Assembly: GCA_020850735.1 (NCBI GenBank)
Contig: JADZEE010000087.1
Coordinates: 1-60,638 of the forward strand
Origin: Gammaproteobacteria bacterium
GTDB taxonomy: Bacteria > Pseudomonadota > Gammaproteobacteria > JADZEE01
Direction of reading: 5' to 3'
Length of the DNA: 60,638 nt
Part shown: positions 26,048 to 34,427 of the stretch, in pieces
Layout: each line of letters starts with the position of its first letter
Numbering within the stretch: position 1 is the first letter of the stretch
Made by a program: the position numbers and the translations under genes
Notes under the pieces: generated by a model
The model's input: the letters and a program-made list of their open reading frames with translations, nothing else
What the model was told of the DNA's origin: nothing
Database searches by the model: none

Positions 26048-27220
26048 ATGATCGCGCCGCTCATGCGCAGCCTTTCCCCAGCATCCCCGCGCCGGTCCTT
26101 GGCCGTGCTGCTCCTCGCCGTGCTGCTCGGCGCCAGCGGTGCCGCCACAGCGAACGGCATCGGCGGCCGCATCGTGTCGCGATACTACGAGCCGGCGGGT
26201 GACGACGGCTACGGCAACTTCATCATCCTGGCCAAGACCTCCAAGACCATCTTCACGGTCACGCCCGACGAGAACGGCGAATTCCGTTTCAGCGATCTCG
26301 GTGCGACGACGGTGGTCGAAATCGCCTGGGACCAGGTGGCCGCCGGTGAGTACATCCTGTGGCCGCTGTGGCGCCCCTACGAAGCCGAAGTACAGAGCTA
26401 CGAGTTCGAGGTCAAGTCCCTGGAGGATCTGCAGAAACTCGGCAAGGTCGCCATCGCGAGCGAACTCGAGGAAGGGGATATGCGTGGCGCGGACCGCATC
26501 CTCGACCGCGTGCTCAACCTGTATGCCGCCTTGTCCGAGGAAGTGCGCTCGAGTCACCGCATCGACTGGTACGAGTACGTGCTGCTGCGTGACGTGATCA
26601 ACACCAGCGCGCGCCGGCGCGACGTGCTCGGGCGCAGCAAAGTGCCGCCGGAAATGATCGAGACCGAGCGCAAGTGGCACCGCCAGCTTCTGACCCAGCT
26701 GAGCGAGCCGCCGGAGCAGGAAAGCGGATTCAATCGCGTGAAACGCGGGATCATCGCCGCGGCCAACTGGAGCCAGTTCTCGCGCAAGGCCTATCGCCCC
26801 GAGGAGAAACGCTGGCCGGCGCTGTCCATCGGCGCGGCGGGTGACGCGCAGGAAGCCCTGTTTCTCGACGACGAGAACGGCGCGGCGCGGCGCTATCGAA
26901 ACTGGATGCTGGAGGACACGCTGCTGGTGCGCGATTTTCTCCGCGACGCGACGCTGCGTGCGCTCGTGGACCGGCGCGCGTCGCAGTTCGACGCGGTGCC
27001 GGGTGGTGCGATACTGCCGGCGCTCGAATCCATCGTCAGCGGTGAGGCCGGCGACATCCGCCTCGACCGTTTCATCGCCCTCATCGACGCCCTGCGTGCG
27101 CTCATCCGGCTGCCCGCGCCGGCCGACACCGCCGCCGATCCGGCCACCGGTGCGGCGGCAGCCGCCACGGCCGCGCAAGGCGATCCGAAGGAATCTTCGC
27201 CGGGCGCGGTCGCGCCCTGA
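26048..27220 (+). CDS. Exported protein of unknown function
   Basis: 390 residues from ATG 26048 (ATG 26063 is also possible). The signal peptide is 'SLAVLLLAVLLGASGAATA'. A short beta domain then begins 'GIGGRIVSRYYEP' and 'DENGEFRFSDLGATTVVEI', which looks like a carboxypeptidase-regulatory or transthyretin-type fold. The rest is a long, mostly helical region rich in charged residues, and a low-complexity Ala/Pro tail. I do not recognise a family. No Cys-based lipobox is present, so it should be soluble in the periplasm. It starts 35 bases after mscS in the same direction, so it may be part of the kinase-mscS unit. Confidence 0.75.
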   Translation: MIAPLMRSLSPASPRRSLAVLLLAVLLGASGAATANGIGGRIVSRYYEPAGDDGYGNFIILAKTSKTIFTVTPDENGEFRFSDLGATTVVEIAWDQVAAGEYILWPLWRPYEAEVQSYEFEVKSLEDLQKLGKVAIASELEEGDMRGADRILDRVLNLYAALSEEVRSSHRIDWYEYVLLRDVINTSARRRDVLGRSKVPPEMIETERKWHRQLLTQLSEPPEQESGFNRVKRGIIAAANWSQFSRKAYRPEEKRWPALSIGAAGDAQEALFLDDENGAARRYRNWMLEDTLLVRDFLRDATLRALVDRRASQFDAVPGGAILPALESIVSGEAGDIRLDRFIALIDALRALIRLPAPADTAADPATGAAAAATAAQGDPKESSPGAVAP

Positions 27221-27252
27221 ACCGGCGGTCCCGGCCGCGTCGCGCGCCGTGC

Positions 27253-28344
27253 TCAGCCGGCGAGCGAGTGCGCAGCCGCGGGGTTGCGTTGCCTGCGCGC
27301 TGCCGCGGCGCGCGCCAGTTCGCCGATGATCTGTGCGCTCGTGTCCCAGCCCATGCACGCGTCGGTGATGCTGATGCCGTAGTCGATCGGCACGCCGGGC
27401 TTCAGATCCTGGCGCCCGGGGAGGATGTTGGCCTCCAGCATGACCCCGTGGATACGCCGGTCGCCGGCACCGATCCGGGCCGCGACGTCGCGCGCCACGC
27501 CGGGCTGGCGTTCGTGGTTCTTGCCACTGTTGGCGTGGCTGCAGTCGATGATGATGCGCGGTTCGAGCGCGGCCTTGAGCATGCGCCGCGACGCTTCCTC
27601 GACGCTCGCGGCGTCGAAGTTCGGGCCGCGATCGCCACCGCGCAGGATGAGATGACAGTCCGGGTTGCCGGCCGTGGCGAGAATGGCGGTGCGCCCGCTC
27701 TTGGTGACGCCGAGGAAATGGTGCGGGTGCGACGCGGCGTTGATCGCGTCCACGGCGATCTGGACGCCGCCGTCGGTCGCGTTCTTGAACCCGATAGGGC
27801 AGGACAGCCCCGAGGCGAGCTCGCGATGCACCTGGCTTTCGGTGGTGCGCGCGCCGATGGCTCCCCACGCGACGAGATCGGCAATGTACTGCGGACTGAT
27901 CGGATCGAGAAACTCGTGCGCGCAGGCCACGCCCATCTCGTTGAGATCCACGAGCAGGCGGCGGGCGATGTGCAGGCCGTCGTTGATCCGGAAGCTGCCG
28001 TCCAGGCCCGGATCGTTGATGAGCCCTTTCCAGCCCACGGTCGTGCGCGGCTTCTCGAAATACACGCGCATGATGACCAGCAGCGAGTCCGCGACCTCCA
28101 GCATCAGCTCCTTGAGCCGCGCCGCGAAGTCGCGCGCCAGCTCGACGTCGTGGATCGAGCAGGGACCGGCCACGACGATGAGGCGGTCGTCCTCACCGCG
28201 CAGCACTTTCTGGATTGCCTGGCGGGCGTAGAAGACGGTTCGCGCGGCGCGTTCGCTGAGCGGCACGTCGCGCACGAGCGCCGCAGGGGAAATGAGCTCC
28301 TTGGTTTCGACGATCCGCAGGTCGTCGGTGGGTAGCACGGTCAT
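27253..28344 (-). CDS. 3-deoxy-7-phosphoheptulonate (DAHP) synthase, class I
   Basis: 363 residues from ATG 28344. It condenses phosphoenolpyruvate and erythrose-4-phosphate in the first step of the shikimate pathway. AroG/F/H hallmarks: 'VVAGPCSIHD', 'MRVYFEKPRTTVGWKGLIND' (in two parts 'MRVYFEKPRTTV' and 'GWKGLINDP'), 'AWGAIGARTTESQ', 'GFKNATDG', 'LRGG', 'IIDCSHANSGK' (metal His), and 'YGISITDACMGW'. The N-terminus before the barrel has the length of a feedback-regulated isozyme, but which amino acid inhibits it cannot be told. The symbol is left empty because aroF, aroG and aroH are not distinguishable here. An upstream in-frame extension has no similarity. Confidence 0.95.
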   Translation of the reverse strand: MTVLPTDDLRIVETKELISPAALVRDVPLSERAARTVFYARQAIQKVLRGEDDRLIVVAGPCSIHDVELARDFAARLKELMLEVADSLLVIMRVYFEKPRTTVGWKGLINDPGLDGSFRINDGLHIARRLLVDLNEMGVACAHEFLDPISPQYIADLVAWGAIGARTTESQVHRELASGLSCPIGFKNATDGGVQIAVDAINAASHPHHFLGVTKSGRTAILATAGNPDCHLILRGGDRGPNFDAASVEEASRRMLKAALEPRIIIDCSHANSGKNHERQPGVARDVAARIGAGDRRIHGVMLEANILPGRQDLKPGVPIDYGISITDACMGWDTSAQIIGELARAAAARRQRNPAAAHSLAG

Positions 28345-28459
28345 GGGCAGGAATTCCGGTCTGGCGGGCGCGGGGAGCGTATTCTCGCACAGCCGTGCGG
28401 GCGGCGTGTAACCCGCCCGCACGGTCCGATGGCGGTGCTGGCGGCGGCGATCCCGGGTC

Positions 28460-30520
28460 TCAGAAATCCGCGCGCAGCCCGACCAGGATCGAGCGGCCCG
28501 GCAGCGGTGCCCGGCTCTTGAGGAACGACACGTGCCGGCGCGCCTCCTCGTCGAGCAGGTTGCTCGCCCGTGCGAACACGGTCCAGCGCGCAATCTCGCG
28601 TTCGAACGTGTAGCTGGCGTTCATATCGAGCGCGTTGTAGCCGCCGGTCCGCGTCTCGAGCGCGGCAGTGTCGTGCTGAGCGCTGACGCGAATGTAGTCG
28701 ATACCGGTCCGCCAGGGGCCGCGGCGCCAGTCGAGCCCGGCGCTGAAGCGTAGCGGCGGCAGGCGGGGCAGGTTGCCGCCGCCGGCGAGCTGGCCGCGCA
28801 CGTAATCCATCCACACACGCAGGTCCAGGTGGCCGCGGTGGTCATCGATCAGCTTGATCACGCTCTGCAACTCCCCGCCGTAGAACTCGGCGTCGGCCTG
28901 CAGATAGCGCACCAGCAATGGCGCACCCTCGTTGCCCGGCGCCAGCACTGCGGCCGGTGAACCGTCGAAATCGGGATTCACGTGATCGGCCAGTCCGTCG
29001 CCGTTGAGATCGGTTTCCTGTTCGTAGACGAAATTGCCGATGCGGTTGTAGAACAGGCTGACGGACCAGGTCCACGACCCGCGGCTGCGCGCGAACGCGA
29101 AGTCCAGGTTGTCGGAGGTTTCGTCACCGAGACCGGCGTCGCCGACCTCGAAGGTGCTGGTCGCGGCGTGCGGGCCGAAGGCGTACAGCTCCTCGATGGC
29201 CGGCGCCCGCTGCGCCCGGGTCAGCGCGAACGACAGCTCGTATTCGGGGTGAAACTCCCAGTGCGCCCCGCCCGAGACGCTGTAGACGTCGTGGTTGGAT
29301 TGCAGGCCGGTAACGGTATCGGTCGCCTGGTTCTCGAACCGGCCGCCGAGCTCGAAGTGCCACTGGCGCCAGTCGCGCTTGCCCAGGGCGAACCCGCCGG
29401 CGGACTCCACCCGGGTCGCGGGAATGAACGCCTCGTCGCCCGCGGCGTGCAGGTCACGGTGCCCGTATTGCATGCCGAGCGCGATCTCCCAGCCCGCGAT
29501 CGCCTCGAGACGGGCTACGGCGCGACCCTCCCACTCGTCGTTCAGCAGCCGCGTACCGATGGCGCCGGTGCTTTCCAGCTCGGCGTGCTCGTGATCATTG
29601 TGGCCCCAGCGAGTGCGCACGGCGCGGATACCGGGCACAGGATCCTCGAGGCCGGCGGCGATATCGACGCGCGTCTGTTGCTGCTCGATCCGCGTCCCGG
29701 CTTCGTCGCCGTGATCACCGGGAATGCCATAGTTGTTGTCGAGCGTGCCGAGCGCGAAACCGAGGAAACCGCGGCTGCCGACCCACGATATCCCGCCGGT
29801 CAGGTTCTCGCCGTCGCCGTCGCTGTTCGCGAGCGTGCCGCGGCGCTCACCGGGGTCGGGCACCGTGGAACCGGCCCCGGGGATCTCGTAGTCACCGGTG
29901 GAGCGTTTCATGCCGTCGATGTGGAAGGCGAAGTCGCCGGCGCCGGCGCTGAGATCGATTGCACCCTGCCAGCCATCGCTGCCCGAATCGTGGTGTCCGT
30001 AGACGCCACCCTCGAGCGATTCGGGCACGTAGTCGAGCAGCCTGCGGGTGACGATGTTGACCAGCCCGCCGCTTGCGCCGCTGCCGTAGAGCAGGGTCGC
30101 CGGGCCGCGGTAGATTTCGACCTGGCGCGCGAACACGGGTTCGGCGGCGACGGCGTGATCCGGGCTGATGCTCGATACGTCCATGGTGCCGATGCCGTCT
30201 TCGAGCACCCGCACACGGGCACCGGACAGGCCGCGGATCACCGGCCGGCCGACCCCGGGACCGAAATCCGCGGACGTCACGCCGGGCTCGCGTGCCACGG
30301 TTTCGCCGATGGAGCGCGGATCGCGATGCATCAGTTCCTCGGCACCGAGTACGTCGACCGGCTGCACGATGTGGTGTTCGCTGCTGCCGAGCGGGTCGGC
30401 CGTGACCACGATCTCCTCGGTGGCTGGCGGGGCGGGTGGTTGCGGGCCGGCGGCCGCGGGCGGCGCGGCTGCCAACGCGAGCGCGAGCGCGCCCGGGATA
30501 GAGACTGCGACGGATGTCAT
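28460..30520 (-). CDS. TonB-dependent outer-membrane receptor, probable zinc uptake (ZnuD-like)
   Basis: 686 residues from ATG 30520, with a GGGGAG ribosome site eight bases upstream. Signal peptide, then the plug domain: 'EIVVTADPLG' (TonB-box region), 'VLGAEELMHRDP', 'EPGVTSADFGPGVGRPVIRG' and 'VEIYRGPATLLYGSGASGG' are typical. The 22-strand barrel ends in 'SILVGLRADF' with terminal Phe. 'GHNDHEHAE' and other His/Asp/Glu-rich loop pieces resemble ZnuD, the zinc receptor of Neisseria. The location 0.5 kb from a Zur box, opposite znuACB, supports zinc as the ligand. The 188-base gap to the small upstream gene could hold its own promoter, but cotranscription from the Zur-controlled promoter is likely. 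Confidence 0.88.
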   Translation of the reverse strand: MTSVAVSIPGALALALAAAPPAAAGPQPPAPPATEEIVVTADPLGSSEHHIVQPVDVLGAEELMHRDPRSIGETVAREPGVTSADFGPGVGRPVIRGLSGARVRVLEDGIGTMDVSSISPDHAVAAEPVFARQVEIYRGPATLLYGSGASGGLVNIVTRRLLDYVPESLEGGVYGHHDSGSDGWQGAIDLSAGAGDFAFHIDGMKRSTGDYEIPGAGSTVPDPGERRGTLANSDGDGENLTGGISWVGSRGFLGFALGTLDNNYGIPGDHGDEAGTRIEQQQTRVDIAAGLEDPVPGIRAVRTRWGHNDHEHAELESTGAIGTRLLNDEWEGRAVARLEAIAGWEIALGMQYGHRDLHAAGDEAFIPATRVESAGGFALGKRDWRQWHFELGGRFENQATDTVTGLQSNHDVYSVSGGAHWEFHPEYELSFALTRAQRAPAIEELYAFGPHAATSTFEVGDAGLGDETSDNLDFAFARSRGSWTWSVSLFYNRIGNFVYEQETDLNGDGLADHVNPDFDGSPAAVLAPGNEGAPLLVRYLQADAEFYGGELQSVIKLIDDHRGHLDLRVWMDYVRGQLAGGGNLPRLPPLRFSAGLDWRRGPWRTGIDYIRVSAQHDTAALETRTGGYNALDMNASYTFEREIARWTVFARASNLLDEEARRHVSFLKSRAPLPGRSILVGLRADF

Positions 30521-30707
30521 GTACTTCTCCCCTCGTGGGCGCGCCGTGTACCACCCGTCACGGCCGGTCATCGCCACCTGCGGGCGCCCCAAACCGAGGG
30601 TGATCGTGCGTTCCCGAGCAAGCGCCGCGCGTCAGCGGCGTGTCTGCGTGGATCCGGCGGGCAGCCCGTGGCCGGTGGCCGGGGCAATGCCGCAGGGTCG
30701 GGACAGG

Positions 30708-31001
30708 TCAGTGCGCGAGCGGCGGGGCCCGTGCCGGGTAGGCGCGGATCGGGATGGTCCGGGCCGGCGCGAAGCGCGGGAGCTCGGCCCCGGGACGGGC
30801 GGGAACCACCGGCAGCGCGGCGGCGTGCGGGAGCGCGCCGTGCTTGAAGCCGTCGGCCACGTGACACACCCGGCAGGTTCCGGGGTCCCCGCCGAGGGCA
30901 TGCGCGCTGACGTGGTGCACGGCCAACACCTGGGCCGCCAGCAGCATTACAAGGAGCGCCAGCGCGCGCTGGCGCGAAGGCCGGGGGAAGCAACCGTACA
31001 C
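30708..31001 (-). CDS. Small exported Cys/His protein (DUF2946-like) in the Zur regulon
   Basis: 97 residues if GTG 31001 is used. An in-frame ATG at 31019 lies inside the Zur box and upstream of the expected transcription start, so it is unlikely. A hydrophobic signal segment ('LALLVMLLAAQVLAVHHVSA') is followed by a short mature part with 'CRVCHVADGFKHG' (CxxCH) and further His, then a Pro/Ala-rich tail ending 'YPARAPP'. This resembles the DUF2946-type small proteins often located beside metal receptors. The CxxC and His suggest metal binding in the periplasm; this is an inference. It is not a cytochrome: a lone CxxCH on so short a protein with no cyt c fold is weak evidence. Confidence 0.6.
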   Translation of the reverse strand: MYGCFPRPSRQRALALLVMLLAAQVLAVHHVSAHALGGDPGTCRVCHVADGFKHGALPHAAALPVVPARPGAELPRFAPARTIPIRAYPARAPPLAH

Positions 31002-31021
31002 AGGGTTATAATATAACATTG
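31001..31021. promoter_or_regulatory. Zur box, shared by divergent zinc-uptake genes
   Basis: GTTATAATATAAC (31005-31017) is a perfect inverted repeat around A31011. It matches the core of the enterobacterial Zur consensus (TGTTATAnTATAACA) with one outer mismatch. It overlaps a plus-strand -10 TATAAT (31007-31012). Occupation by zinc-loaded Zur would block both the znuA promoter and the opposite promoter. The zur gene is the last of the plus-strand unit. Confidence 0.9.
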
Positions 31022-31045
31022 CCAGTTTCGTTGCCGATCTCGAGC

Positions 31046-31897
31046 ATGACCACCCGCCGCAATCGCCGCATGGGATTTTCCCGGGCCGCGCTCGTCGCCG
31101 TGTCGTGGGCCCTGTGCGCGGGCCTGGCCGGCGCGCGCGCGCAGCCCCTCGAAGTCATGGTGAGCATCCTGCCGCTGAAATTCTTCGTCGAGCGGATCGC
31201 TACGGGCCACGTGCACGTGAACGTGATGGTCGGCGCCAACATGAGCCCGGAAACCTTCGAGCCGACGCCGCGGCTGATCGCCGCGGCCAGCGGCGCGGAC
31301 TTGTTCTTTGCGGCGGGTGTGCCGTTCGAGCGCGGCTGGCTCGGCAAGCTGCGGGCGAACGCGCCGGGACTGCGGATCATCGATTGCGGCCCCGAGGACG
31401 AGAGCGCCCGCGCGTTCGATGCACACGCCTGGACCAGTCCGCGCGAAGCGCGCCGCATCGCCCGGCGCATTGCCGCGGCGCTGGTAAGCGCCGATCCGGT
31501 GCGCGCGGAGGGCTATCAGCGCAATCTCGGGCAGCTGATTGAAGACCTCGACCGCGTCGAGGCGGACGTCCGCGACATCCTCGCGGCACGAGGAACCCGC
31601 AGTTTTCTCGTCTACCACCCGGCCTGGGAATATTTTGCGCGCGACTTCGGACTCGAGCAGATTGCGATCGAGCACGATGGCAAAGCGCCGCGCGCGCGCC
31701 ACCTGGCGGCGGTGCTCGAGCGGGCGCGGGCACAGGGTCTGAGCACCGTATTCGTGCAGCGCCAGCTCGGCAGCGCGAGCGCGCAAAGCGCCGCCCGCGA
31801 GCTCGGTGGCCGCGTGGTCGAAATCGATCCGCTGGCCGAAGACTACCTCGACAACCTGCGTCGCGTGGCCGCGGCCATCGCCGGCAAGCCCTCGTGA
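31046..31897 (+). CDS. znuA: Zinc/metal ABC transporter periplasmic binding protein (ZnuA-like)
   Basis: 283 residues from ATG 31046 (ATG 31070 is an alternative). Signal peptide 'ALVAVSWALCAGLAGARA'. The cluster A-I binding-protein fold is clear: 'ILPLKFFVERIATGHV', 'VGANMSPETFEPTP', 'HAWTSPREARRIA', 'FLVYHPAWEYFARDFGL' and 'VEIDPLAEDYL'. Metal ligands by alignment are Glu69, His127, His191 and Asp261. In ZnuA the first is normally His (PHTYEPTP), so this protein has an unusual Glu there. There is no His-rich loop. It is the first gene of the Zur-controlled znuA-znuC-znuB unit, and its stop overlaps the start of znuC. Confidence 0.9.
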   Translation: MTTRRNRRMGFSRAALVAVSWALCAGLAGARAQPLEVMVSILPLKFFVERIATGHVHVNVMVGANMSPETFEPTPRLIAAASGADLFFAAGVPFERGWLGKLRANAPGLRIIDCGPEDESARAFDAHAWTSPREARRIARRIAAALVSADPVRAEGYQRNLGQLIEDLDRVEADVRDILAARGTRSFLVYHPAWEYFARDFGLEQIAIEHDGKAPRARHLAAVLERARAQGLSTVFVQRQLGSASAQSAARELGGRVVEIDPLAEDYLDNLRRVAAAIAGKPS

Positions 31898-32622
31898 GCG
31901 CTGCGATCGAGATCAACACCGTGAACTTCTCCTACGGTGGTCCGCCCGTGCTCGCCGACGTGAGCTGCGTCATCGAGCGCGGCGAGCTTTTCGGTCTCAT
32001 CGGTCCCAACGGTGGCGGCAAGACCACGCTGGTCAAGCTCATGCTCGGCTTGCTGCGGCCGGATTCAGGGCAGGTGCGCGTACTCGGCATGGCACCTGCG
32101 AGCGCACGCGTGCGTGTCGGCTACTGCCCGCAGCACATCGCCTTCACGCGCCGGTTTCCGATCACCGTGGAGGAGGTCGTGATGCTCGGCCGGCTCGGGC
32201 GCACGCGCTGGTTCGGCGGGTTCGGCGGCGGCGACCGCCGGCACGCGCACGCAGCCCTCGAAGCGGTCGAGATCCTGGCGTTGCGACGCAAGGCGATCAG
32301 CATGCTGTCGGGTGGTGAGTTGCAGCGCGTGCTCATCGCGCGCGCACTGGTGAGCGAGCCCGAGGTGCTGATCATGGACGAGTCGACCGCCAACGTCGAT
32401 TACCACGCCAATGCCGAGATTTTCGAATTGCTGGCCGGGCTCGCGCCCCGGATCACGATCATCGTCGTGTCCCACGACCTCGGCTTCATCTCGCGCTATG
32501 TGAGCCGGGTAGGCTGCGTGAACCGGACTCTGGAATGCCATCCGGTGGCTGCGCTCGATGAGGGCGTGCTCGATCGCCTGTACGAATCCCGCGCCGCGCT
32601 CGTCGATCACGCGAAACACTAG
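31894..32622 (+). CDS. znuC: Zinc ABC transporter ATP-binding protein
   Basis: 242 residues from GTG 31894, overlapping the znuA stop (GTGA). Walker A 'GPNGGGKTT', Q-loop region 'YCPQH', signature 'LSGGELQRVLIARAL', Walker B 'VLIMDEST', and the switch His in 'IIVVSHDLGFIS'. The Mn/Zn-type subgroup is indicated by 'PITVEEVVMLGRLG' and by 'VGCVNRTLECH'. It energises the permease encoded next. Confidence 0.95.
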   Translation: MSAAIEINTVNFSYGGPPVLADVSCVIERGELFGLIGPNGGGKTTLVKLMLGLLRPDSGQVRVLGMAPASARVRVGYCPQHIAFTRRFPITVEEVVMLGRLGRTRWFGGFGGGDRRHAHAALEAVEILALRRKAISMLSGGELQRVLIARALVSEPEVLIMDESTANVDYHANAEIFELLAGLAPRITIIVVSHDLGFISRYVSRVGCVNRTLECHPVAALDEGVLDRLYESRAALVDHAKH

Positions 32623-32627
32623 AACGC

Positions 32628-33467
32628 ATGGATTTTCTGCCTGCGCTGCTCGAGTATCGCTTTTTGCAGCATGCGCTGCTGGCGGGTCTGCTCGCCAGCA
32701 TCGGCTGCGGGGTGATGGGCACCTGCGTGGTCGTACGGCGTATAGGTTATCTCGCCGGCGGCATCGCTCACGCGGTCCTCGGGGGCATGGGCGTCGCCTA
32801 TTATTTCGGCGCGCCACCGTTCGCCGGCGCCGTGGTGGCAGCGCTGCTGGCCGCGGTGCTCATCGGCTGGGTGAACCGGCGCCACGGTGAGCAGGAGGAC
32901 GTGCTCATCGGCGCCGTGTGGTCGGTCGGCATGGCGGTGGGAATACTGTTCATCGCGCGCACACCCGGTTATGCCACCGATCTGATGAGCTACCTGTTCG
33001 GCAACATCCTGCTGGTCGAACCGCGCGCGCTGTGGCTCATGGCGGCGCTCGACGCTCTGGTCGTGGCACTGGTGGTCGTGTTCTACAAACCCCTGCTCGC
33101 GGTGATGTTCGATGAGGAATTCGCCCTCCTGCGCGGCGTGCCCGCGACGTTCTTCTACCTGCTGCTGTTGTGCATGGTGGCCCTCACCATCGTCCTGCTG
33201 CTGCCGCTGGTGGGCATCATCCTCGTGCTGGCCCTGCTGACCTTGCCGGCGGCGATCGCCGTACATTTCGCCCGTTCGCTCGGCGGCATCATGGCACTGG
33301 CCAGCGGTATCGGCTTTGTACTCACGAGCAGCGGCCTGGCGCTCGCCTACCAGCCGGATCTGCCGCCGGGGGCGACCATCGTTCTGCTGTGCGGGATCTG
33401 CTATATGCTGACCGTCGCCGGCGCGCGCATCCTCGCGCGCCGGCGATCGCGCCGCGATACGATCTGA
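32628..33467 (+). CDS. znuB: Zinc ABC transporter permease
   Basis: 279 residues, with about eight hydrophobic segments. Family features: 'ALLAGLLASIGCGVMGTCVV', 'GYLAGGIAHAVLGGMGVAYY' and 'LPLVGIILVLALLTLPAAIA', the signature of the ABC-3 (ZnuB/MntB) family. It starts five bases after znuC and ends ten bases before the metallohydrolase gene, so it is in the same unit. Confidence 0.95.
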   Translation: MDFLPALLEYRFLQHALLAGLLASIGCGVMGTCVVVRRIGYLAGGIAHAVLGGMGVAYYFGAPPFAGAVVAALLAAVLIGWVNRRHGEQEDVLIGAVWSVGMAVGILFIARTPGYATDLMSYLFGNILLVEPRALWLMAALDALVVALVVVFYKPLLAVMFDEEFALLRGVPATFFYLLLLCMVALTIVLLLPLVGIILVLALLTLPAAIAVHFARSLGGIMALASGIGFVLTSSGLALAYQPDLPPGATIVLLCGICYMLTVAGARILARRRSRRDTI

Positions 33468-33476
33468 GGGGCCGCC

Positions 33477-34427
33477 ATGTCCGGGGACGCACGCAGGAAT
33501 CGAATCGTCGCTCTGTTACTGGGCGCGGTATTGCTGCCGGTGACCGGCGCGGCCGCCGCGAGCGAGCCCGCCACATTCAACTTCGATGAGGTGGCCCCCG
33601 GGATCCACGTCCACCGCGGCGTCCACGCCGGGCTCGACGATCCCCGCCGCGAAGACAGCGCCAATCTCGCTGCCGTGATCGGCGCGACCTGCGTCGCGAT
33701 CGTGGACAGCGGCGGTTCCATTCGCATCGGGGAGGCCCTGCGGGCGGCGCTGCGCGCGGTGACCGACAGGCCGGTATGCTACGTCATCAACACGCACGTC
33801 CATTTCGATCACGTACTCGGCAATGCGGCGTTCGCCGTCGCGGATCCCGCGCCCAGGTTCGTCGGCAACGCCCGCCTCGCTGAAGCCATCGCCGCCAATC
33901 GCGGCTTCTTCGCCCGGGAGTTCCCGGCCGAGCTCGCGGGTCGCGGCGAAGTGGCGGTGATCGGTCCGGACACTCTCGTCGAGGATGCGCTGACGCTCGA
34001 TCTCGGCGGCCGCCGGCTGCTGCTCGAGGCGCAGCGGACCGCGCACACCACCCAGGACCTCACCGTGTTCGACGAGCAGACGCGGACACTTTTCACCGGT
34101 GATCTCGTGTTCATGGAGCGCATCCCGGCGCTCGACGGCAGCCTGCGTGGCTGGGTCGCGGTGCTCGACCGGCTCGTCGAGCGCGATGTTGCACGCGCGG
34201 TCCCGGGTCACGGACCGGCGTTCGCCCCCTGGCCGGCCGCGGCGAACGACACGCGCCGCTATCTCGGCGCACTGCTCGCCCAGACGCGCCGAGCGATCGC
34301 CGACGGCGTGTTCCTGGAGGATGCCATTCGTACCGTCGGCCAGTCCGAGCGTGAGCAGTGGCTGCTGTTCGACGCCAACAACGGCCGCAACGTGACGCGG
34401 GCATACAAGGAGCTGGAGTGGGAATAG
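33477..34427 (+). CDS. Exported metallo-beta-lactamase-fold hydrolase (quinoprotein-relay/SoxH type)
   Basis: 316 residues with an N-terminal signal segment ('VALLLGAVLLPVTGAAAA'). The MBL motifs are complete: 'INTHVHFDHVLGN' (HxHxDH), the next ligand His in 'RTAHTTQDL', Asp in 'LFTGDLVF', and the last His in 'VPGHGP'. The closest family I recognise is the periplasmic zinc metallohydrolase found near PQQ-dependent dehydrogenases (quinoprotein relay type, SoxH-like). Here it lies inside the zinc-uptake unit between znuB and zur, so its expression should rise in zinc shortage, which is odd for a di-zinc enzyme. Substrate unknown. Confidence 0.82.
   Translation: MSGDARRNRIVALLLGAVLLPVTGAAAASEPATFNFDEVAPGIHVHRGVHAGLDDPRREDSANLAAVIGATCVAIVDSGGSIRIGEALRAALRAVTDRPVCYVINTHVHFDHVLGNAAFAVADPAPRFVGNARLAEAIAANRGFFAREFPAELAGRGEVAVIGPDTLVEDALTLDLGGRRLLLEAQRTAHTTQDLTVFDEQTRTLFTGDLVFMERIPALDGSLRGWVAVLDRLVERDVARAVPGHGPAFAPWPAAANDTRRYLGALLAQTRRAIADGVFLEDAIRTVGQSEREQWLLFDANNGRNVTRAYKELEWE

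Noticed and set aside
30708..31001. c-type cytochrome because of CxxCH
   Set aside because: The mature part is too short and lacks an axial Met/His context and cytochrome fold.
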